DNA of 64,000 bases from DASXYG01 sp036502625. GTDB lineage: Bacteria > Actinomycetota > Actinomycetes > Streptosporangiales > Streptosporangiaceae. The notes below the pieces were generated by a model. It saw nothing but the letters and a program-made list of their open reading frames with translations, searched no databases and was not told where the DNA came from. The stretch lies in NCBI GenBank assembly GCA_036502625.1, contig DASXYG010000005.1, positions 74,863 to 138,862 of the forward strand. The letters run 5' to 3'. Shown piece by piece: positions 59,674 to 64,000 of the stretch. The first letter of the stretch is position 1; each line of letters begins with the position of its first letter. The position numbers and the translations under genes are program-made.

Positions 59674-60440
59674 GGGCGCGGCTCCGGGTGTGTGTCGGCG
59701 GTCGTGTCGGAGGTGAGGCGGCCGTCGAGGAGGGAGATGCGGCGGGGGAGGCGGGCCGCGACGTCCGCGTCGTGGGTGATCACGACGATGGTGGCGCCGT
59801 CCGCGTTCAGCTCGGCCAGCAGGTCGAGGATCGCGCGGCCGGTGGCGCTGTCGAGGTTGCCGGTGGGCTCGTCCGCGAGCACGATCGCCGGGCGGCCCGC
59901 CACGGCGCGGGCGATCGCGACCCGCTGCCGCTCGCCGCCGGACAACCGCGGCGGCAGCGCGTCGAGCCGGTGGCCGAGCCCGACCCGGACGAGCGCGTCC
60001 GCGGCACGCGCGCGCCGCTCCCGCGCGGGCACCCCGGCGTACAGCAGGCCGTCCGCGACGTTCTCCCGTGCCGTCGCGTGCTCCGCGAGGAAGAACCGCT
60101 GGAACACGAAACCGATGCCGGTCGCGCGCAGGGCGGCCAGGCGGCGGTCGCCGAGCGCGGCGACGTCACGACCGGTGATGCGCACGGACCCGGAGGTGGG
60201 CAGGTCCAGCGTGCCCATCAGGTGCAGCAGCGTGGTCTTGCCCGACCCGGACGGCCCGGTGACCGCGACGAACTCGCCACGCGCGACCGCGAAGCCCACG
60301 CCGCGCAGGGCCGCGACGGGCGGACGCCCGGGATACGTCCGCGTCACGGCGGTGAGCTCCAGGACGGGCTCCGGTACGGCCTCCCGGCGCCCGGCCGCGA
60401 GCACGGGCGTGGGCCTGGCCGTGGGCTCGGGCGCGGTCAT
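59670..60440 (-). CDS. ABC transporter ATP-binding protein (MacB/LolD type)
   Basis: 256 residues: Walker A GPSGSGKTTLLHLMG, Q-loop FVFQRFFL, signature LSGGERQRVAIARA, Walker B IVLADEPTGNLDS and switch His in VITHDADVA. An N-terminal Pro/Ala extension of about 25 residues precedes the domain. Both ends overlap the neighbours by 4 bp (ATGA), so permease, ATPase and adaptor are translated together. Confidence 0.95.
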   Translation of the reverse strand: MTAPEPTARPTPVLAAGRREAVPEPVLELTAVTRTYPGRPPVAALRGVGFAVARGEFVAVTGPSGSGKTTLLHLMGTLDLPTSGSVRITGRDVAALGDRRLAALRATGIGFVFQRFFLAEHATARENVADGLLYAGVPARERRARAADALVRVGLGHRLDALPPRLSGGERQRVAIARAVAGRPAIVLADEPTGNLDSATGRAILDLLAELNADGATIVVITHDADVAARLPRRISLLDGRLTSDTTADTHPEPRP

Positions 60441-61519
60441 GCGGCCGGCACCACGACGTGCTGGCCCGCGGCGAGGGCCGTGCCCGTTACCTGGACCAGG
60501 CCGCCCGCGTCGTCGAACAGGCCGAGGGACACCGTCACCAGGCGGCGCCGGGTGCCCGGGCCCGCGACCTCCACCGCGTACGCGCCGCCGGGGCGTGCCA
60601 GGAGCGCGGCTACCGGGACGACCAGTGCGTGGCGTACGCGCCCGGTGGCGATGGACACCTGGACGGGCGCCTGGTCCAGGCCGCGCGTGGCCGCCGGGCG
60701 GCGCGGCTTGACTGTGACGTTGACCGCGGGTGCCAGCTCGCCCTGGCGTTTCGTGGCGACCGAGCCGACCGACGCGACGACGCCCGGAGTGGTGCGGCCG
60801 GCGGGGAGGTCGATGACGACCCGGTCACCGGCCGTGACCTCGCCGCGCTGCGCGGCGTCCAGCCGGATCGTCACGATGGGCGTCGTCGACGTGGCGGACA
60901 GCACGGACGCCCCCGGTGGCGCGGGCGCGCCGAGGGTCCCGGACCGCCGGGTGATCCGCGCCGCGTCCGGCAGGAACACCGCCTGCCCGAGCGGCAGCTC
61001 GCCGGTCGCCGTCAGGTGGAAGTGGCGTTGGAGGCGGATGAGCGCGGCGGCCGTGGCGGACCCGAAGTCGTCCGAGCCGGGGTCGAGTTGTGCGCGGGTG
61101 GCGTAACGCAGCGTGACGAGCGCGGCGTTCAGCGCGGCCACGTCGCGCCCTGAGGTGCCGTACGTGAGCGTGCGGTACGCCGGGACCGGCCCGTACAGGA
61201 GGATCACCGGCCGCCCGTCCACCCGGTACAGCACCCGCCCCTGGTGGACGACCGCCCCCGGCCGCGGCAGGGACGTGAGGGTTCCGGACGCCCGGTTCAC
61301 CACCGTGTACCCGCCCGCGTAGCCGAGCGTGGCGTCCACGCGGGTCCGCGCGGTGAGCGTGCGCCTGAGCACGGTCGCGGTCGCCGTGGGATACCCGCCC
61401 CCGGACGCGGCCGGGGCGCGGGGATGGGCGAACGGGTCCGTGAGGATCACCGCGGCCGCCGCGCACACGGCGACGCCGGCGATCCCGCCGGCCGCCCACC
61501 GGCGTCCGGCACCGCTCAC
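60437..61519 (-). CDS. MacA-like adaptor with peptidoglycan-binding-type insert
   Basis: 360 residues, membrane-anchored by one N-terminal helix (GGIAGVAVCAAAAVILT). Outside: a short barrel-sandwich region, a PG_binding_1-like helical segment (YGTSGRDVAALNAALVTLRY), then barrel segments TTPIVTIRLDAAQRGEV and ALVVPVAALLA typical of HlyD/MacA adaptors. This combination is common in actinobacterial MacAB operons. GTG at 61519 overlaps the lipoprotein stop. Confidence 0.88.
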   Translation of the reverse strand: MSGAGRRWAAGGIAGVAVCAAAAVILTDPFAHPRAPAASGGGYPTATATVLRRTLTARTRVDATLGYAGGYTVVNRASGTLTSLPRPGAVVHQGRVLYRVDGRPVILLYGPVPAYRTLTYGTSGRDVAALNAALVTLRYATRAQLDPGSDDFGSATAAALIRLQRHFHLTATGELPLGQAVFLPDAARITRRSGTLGAPAPPGASVLSATSTTPIVTIRLDAAQRGEVTAGDRVVIDLPAGRTTPGVVASVGSVATKRQGELAPAVNVTVKPRRPAATRGLDQAPVQVSIATGRVRHALVVPVAALLARPGGAYAVEVAGPGTRRRLVTVSLGLFDDAGGLVQVTGTALAAGQHVVVPAA

Positions 61520-62013
61520 GCCCCGCCGCCGGCCTGGAGGTGGCGGCACGCCGCCATCGCGGCCTTGTACTGCGGCGTGTTCGGGTCGATGCCGTGCACG
61601 GTGATGCCCTCGCCGTGGGCGTCCTTGACCGGGTCGGGGAACTTCGCGACGCCGTGCGCGCGCATGCACGCGGAGAACTTCAGGTCGCGCTTGAAGTTCT
61701 GCTCGATCATCTGCTGCGGCGGCGCCCCCTGCGGCTCCTTCCCCTTGCACGCCGCCGACGCCTTCTTGAACTGCGGCGAGTTCTTCCGCAGGCTGCCGTT
61801 GTTGTTCGGGAAGCCGCCCTCGGGGCCGGGGTCGGGGAAGGCCGGGTCGCCGTGCGTGCGCATGCACTTCGCGAACGCGACGGCCTGGTCGTGGTACGAC
61901 GCGGGGTCCGGCGCGTGCTCGACGTGCGACGGGCCCGCGCACGCCGCCGCGCACAGGGCGGCTCCCGCGAGCGCCGCGGCCATGGCGGTTGCGCGCCGTG
62001 TGGTGTGGTCCAT
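61516..62013 (-). CDS. Lipoprotein with paired CMRxHG...FPDP modules
   Basis: 165 residues. Signal peptide with lipobox LCAAAC (Cys about residue 25). The mature part holds two copies of one module: FAKCMRTHGDPAFPDP ending in KKASAACKG, and FSACMRAHGVAKFPDP ending in KAAMAACRH; each has two cysteines that could pair. First gene of the MacAB-like operon, so it may be the extracytoplasmic partner or cargo carrier (inference). ATG at 62013 follows GAGGAGGAG. The same Cys motif occurs in the protein at 12076-12975. Confidence 0.8.
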   Translation of the reverse strand: MDHTTRRATAMAAALAGAALCAAACAGPSHVEHAPDPASYHDQAVAFAKCMRTHGDPAFPDPGPEGGFPNNNGSLRKNSPQFKKASAACKGKEPQGAPPQQMIEQNFKRDLKFSACMRAHGVAKFPDPVKDAHGEGITVHGIDPNTPQYKAAMAACRHLQAGGGA

Positions 62014-62037
62014 GTCTGCTCCTCCTCGAACCGATGG

Positions 62038-62091
62038 ACGGAATGTGGCGGAGCGGCGATAACGCGGGCCGAACGCGGGCCGTCATTCCGT
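62038..62091. promoter_or_regulatory. Divergent regulatory region with 11-bp tandem repeat and flanking palindrome arms
   Basis: AACGCGGGCCG is tandemly repeated (62061-62071 and 62072-62082), the 11-bp head-to-tail spacing of OmpR-class regulators. It is bracketed by perfect 8-bp arms ACGGAATG (62038-62045) and CATTCCGT (62084-62091). It lies between the MacAB-like operon and the histidine kinase. Confidence 0.55.
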
Positions 62092-62146
62092 TGTTAGGTC
62101 CGGCCGGGCATGCTGTGGTGCGGATACGGACGTACGGGGGTCGGCG

Positions 62147-63319
62147 ATGCGGAGCACGGTGCGGCTGAAGTTCACCGCGATGTACGGCGGGCTGTTCCTG
62201 CTGTCCGGCGCGGTGCTGCTGGCCATCGCGGGGCTGATCGCCGGCGGGGTGCGGGTGAGCGAGTCGGCGCCGGGGCCGAGGCCTGGGCAGTCGCCGGACG
62301 GCGCGCTGGCGCAGGCGCAGGCGCGCGTCGACGAGCTGCAGGAGCGGCTCGCGGACGCGCACGCCGCCGCGACCCGCGCGTTCCTGATCGGCTCGCTGGT
62401 GGCGCTCGGCGTCATGGCGGTGGTGTCGCTCGTCCTCGGGCGTTTCGTGACCGGACGGGTGCTGCGGCCGCTGCGCACCATGACCGCTGCGACCCGCCGT
62501 ATCACCGCCGACCGGCTGCACGAGCGGCTGGGCGTCCCGGGCCCCGCCGACGAGGTGAAGGACCTCGCCGACACCATCGACGACCTGCTGGGACGCCTGG
62601 AGGGCGCGTTCGCGGCGCAGCGCAGGTTCGTCGCCAACGCGTCGCACGAGCTGCGCACGCCGCTGACCACGATGCGCGCGTCGCTGGACGTCGCGGTCGC
62701 CAAGCCGGACGTCCCGGCGCCGACCACCGCGCTGGCCGGGCGGCTGCGCACCGAGCTGGACCAGGTGGACCGGCTGCTCGACGGCCTCCTCGCGCTGGCC
62801 CGTACGGGCCGCGACGCCGCACCGTACCTGCCGGACAGCGAGGACGTCGCGCTCGGCCACCTGGTGGCCGCGGCGCTCGCGGACCGTGCCGCGGACGCCG
62901 CCGCCCGCGGCATCACCGTGGACACCGAGGACGCGCTTGACGAGGGCGCCCGCGTACGCGGAAGCCGCGCGCTGCTGCGCCGCATGATCGACAACGTGGT
63001 CGACAACGCGATCACGCACAACCGCGACGCGGGCTGGATCCGTGTGGCCACCGCCGGGGACGGCGCCACGGCGCGGCTGGTCGTGGAGACCGGCGGCCCG
63101 GTGCTCGACCGCCGCCAGGTCGCCGAGCTGTCCCAGCCCTTCCGCCGCCTCGCCGCCGACCGCACGGGCGGCGGCGCGGGCGCGGGGCTGGGCCTGTCCA
63201 TCGTCGCGTCCGTAGCGGCAGCCCACGGCGGCACCCTCGACCTACACGCCCGCACCAACGGCGGCCTCCGCGTCACGATCACCCTGCCGCTCCTGATCCC
63301 GGTAGGGGCGGGGTTGTGA
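62147..63319 (+). CDS. Sensor histidine kinase without adjacent response regulator
   Basis: 390 residues. Two transmembrane helices (about 12-34 and 82-105) with a short extracytoplasmic loop, a HAMP linker, H-box FVANASHELRTPLTTMRASL, N-box MIDNVVDNAITHN, a degenerate G1 (VVETGGPVLD) and G2 GAGAGLGLSIV. Divergent from the MacAB-like operon, which it probably controls. No response-regulator gene precedes or overlaps it, unlike the usual layout. The natural end TITLPL is followed by LIPVGAGL, encoded by the first unit of the repeat array, which also supplies the TGA. Confidence 0.92.
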   Translation: MRSTVRLKFTAMYGGLFLLSGAVLLAIAGLIAGGVRVSESAPGPRPGQSPDGALAQAQARVDELQERLADAHAAATRAFLIGSLVALGVMAVVSLVLGRFVTGRVLRPLRTMTAATRRITADRLHERLGVPGPADEVKDLADTIDDLLGRLEGAFAAQRRFVANASHELRTPLTTMRASLDVAVAKPDVPAPTTALAGRLRTELDQVDRLLDGLLALARTGRDAAPYLPDSEDVALGHLVAAALADRAADAAARGITVDTEDALDEGARVRGSRALLRRMIDNVVDNAITHNRDAGWIRVATAGDGATARLVVETGGPVLDRRQVAELSQPFRRLAADRTGGGAGAGLGLSIVASVAAAHGGTLDLHARTNGGLRVTITLPLLIPVGAGL

Positions 63320-64000
63320 GGGCGCGGAGACCCGCCCGCACCGCGGTCCGTGCGTGCGGGGGTGGGGTCATGGGGCACGGAACCCGGCTCTCTTCCCGAC
63401 CCGTGCGCGCGGAGGCTGCAGTTGTGGGGGGCGGGGTCGTGAGGGTACGGAGTCCCGCCCCCTCCCCGGCTCGTACGTGCGAGGGCGGGGTTGTGAGGGT
63501 GCGGAATCCCGCTCCTCCCTGGCTCGCGCGTGTGGGGGGTGGGGCCGCAGCCCGTATGTGCGGGGGGCGCGGTTGTGGGGGCGCGGGCCGGGCGTGTGGG
63601 GGCGGGGTCATGGGGGCACGGAGCCCCGCTCCCACCGCGGTTCGTACGTGGGGGGTGGGGTTGTGAGGGCGCGTAAGCCCGCTCCTCCCCGGCTCGTGCG
63701 TGTGGGGTGGGGGTACGGAGCCCCGCTCCCACCACGGCTCGTACGTGTGGGGGCGGGGTTGTGAGGGTGCGGAAGCCCGCCCCTCCCCGGCTCGTACGTG
63801 TGGAGGTGGGGGTGCGGAGACCGGTCCCTCCCCGGCTCGTGCGTGTGGGGGTGGGGGTGCGGAACGCCGCCGTCTCTCCGGCTCGTGCGTGTGGGGTGGG
63901 GGTACGGAGCCCCGCTCCCACCACGGCTCGTACGTGTGGGGGCGGGGTTGTGAGGGTGCGGAAGCCCGCCCCTCCCCGGCTCGTACGTGTGGAGGTGGGG
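63301..64000. repeat. G-rich tandem hairpin array, running off the window
   Basis: About 13-14 degenerate units of two sizes (about 45 and 54 bp). Each opens with GGCTCGTRCGTGTGGGG. In the long type GGGGCGGG and CCCGCCCC form perfect 8-bp arms (for example 63750-63757 with 63776-63783) around a conserved loop TTGTGAGGGTGCGGA. 63691-63811 and 63880-64000 are identical over 121 bp, a four-unit higher-order repeat of 189 bp. Units from about 63520 to 63640 are more worn. No gene is seen. The array begins inside the histidine-kinase stop region. Confidence 0.8.

Noticed and set aside
62083..63924. A 613-codon minus-strand frame spanning the repeat array and the histidine kinase
   Set aside because: It is antisense to a clear kinase; the array part is only the translation of the repeat.
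63301..64000. CRISPR array
   Set aside because: Units abut each other without unique spacers of constant size, vary in length and sequence, and no cas gene is present.
1..64000. Biosynthetic gene cluster, prophage or integrative element
   Set aside because: No PKS/NRPS core, integrase, transposase, capsid or att-like flanking repeats; genes are typical housekeeping and accessory functions.

Overview
The window is 64 kb of very GC-rich DNA (roughly 72-73% G+C by eye) with dense gene packing, many GTG and TTG starts, ATGA stop-start overlaps and mycothiol-linked enzymes (an S-(hydroxymethyl)mycothiol dehydrogenase, an Rv2466c-like thioredoxin-fold protein). This fits a filamentous actinomycete chromosome. 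Placement near Streptosporangiales/Thermomonosporaceae is an inference from protein style only. No rRNA, tRNA, prophage, insertion sequence or CRISPR array was seen.

Layout. 0-2 kb: the end of a phosphonate (C-P lyase) operon, phnM plus an inositol-monophosphatase-like gene. 2-7 kb: MarR/VOC pair, ilvD, and an NmrA-like reductase facing its MarR regulator. 7-15 kb: NERD membrane protein, 4-alpha-glucanotransferase, methyltransferase, DUF5130 pair, secreted I36 inhibitor-like protein, metallo-beta-lactamase-fold hydrolase. 15.2-17.1 kb: a TetR regulator and a membrane glycosyltransferase, both decayed. 17-23 kb: aminopeptidase N, Rv2466c-like protein, XRE regulator with an aldo/keto reductase. 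23-27 kb: a four-gene beta-oxidation-like operon (SDR, two acyl-CoA dehydrogenases, SDR) behind a palindromic operator. 27-34 kb: msrB, rpiB, Eis-like acetyltransferase, SpoIIE-type phosphatase, a two-component system. 34-46 kb: acyl-CoA ligase, DUF981 membrane protein, flavoprotein, SMI1/KNR4 lipoprotein, SDR, pobA, a large membrane protein, and an ECF42 sigma factor with its DGPF partner. 46.5-54.6 kb: one giant 2,702-residue TPR protein with about 1,700 residues of Pro/Glu/Ala-rich low-complexity sequence. 55.6-63.3 kb: mscR, MFS exporter with divergent MarR, a MacAB-type operon with a lipoprotein, and a divergent histidine kinase. 63.3 kb to the end: a G-rich tandem hairpin array.

Non-coding structure is the most unusual part. 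Three intergenic stretches (22.6-23.1, 54.8-55.4 and 63.3-64.0 kb) hold degenerate G-rich tandem repeats. The last supplies the stop codon of the histidine kinase and contains a perfect 121-bp duplication at 189-bp offset. Three perfect TTATCCACA DnaA boxes lie in three divergent promoter regions. Several divergent promoters carry clear palindromes or 11-bp-spaced direct repeats. Several gene ends are closed by long perfect hairpins. The palindrome CGTACG is strikingly common.

How the genes work together: most regulators sit head-to-head with a likely target (MarR/VOC, MarR/NmrA-like, MarR/MFS) or just ahead of it (XRE/AKR). The ECF42/DGPF pair and the MacAB/lipoprotein set are self-contained units. 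Starts were chosen by Shine-Dalgarno spacing and family length; alternatives are stated where the choice is weak.
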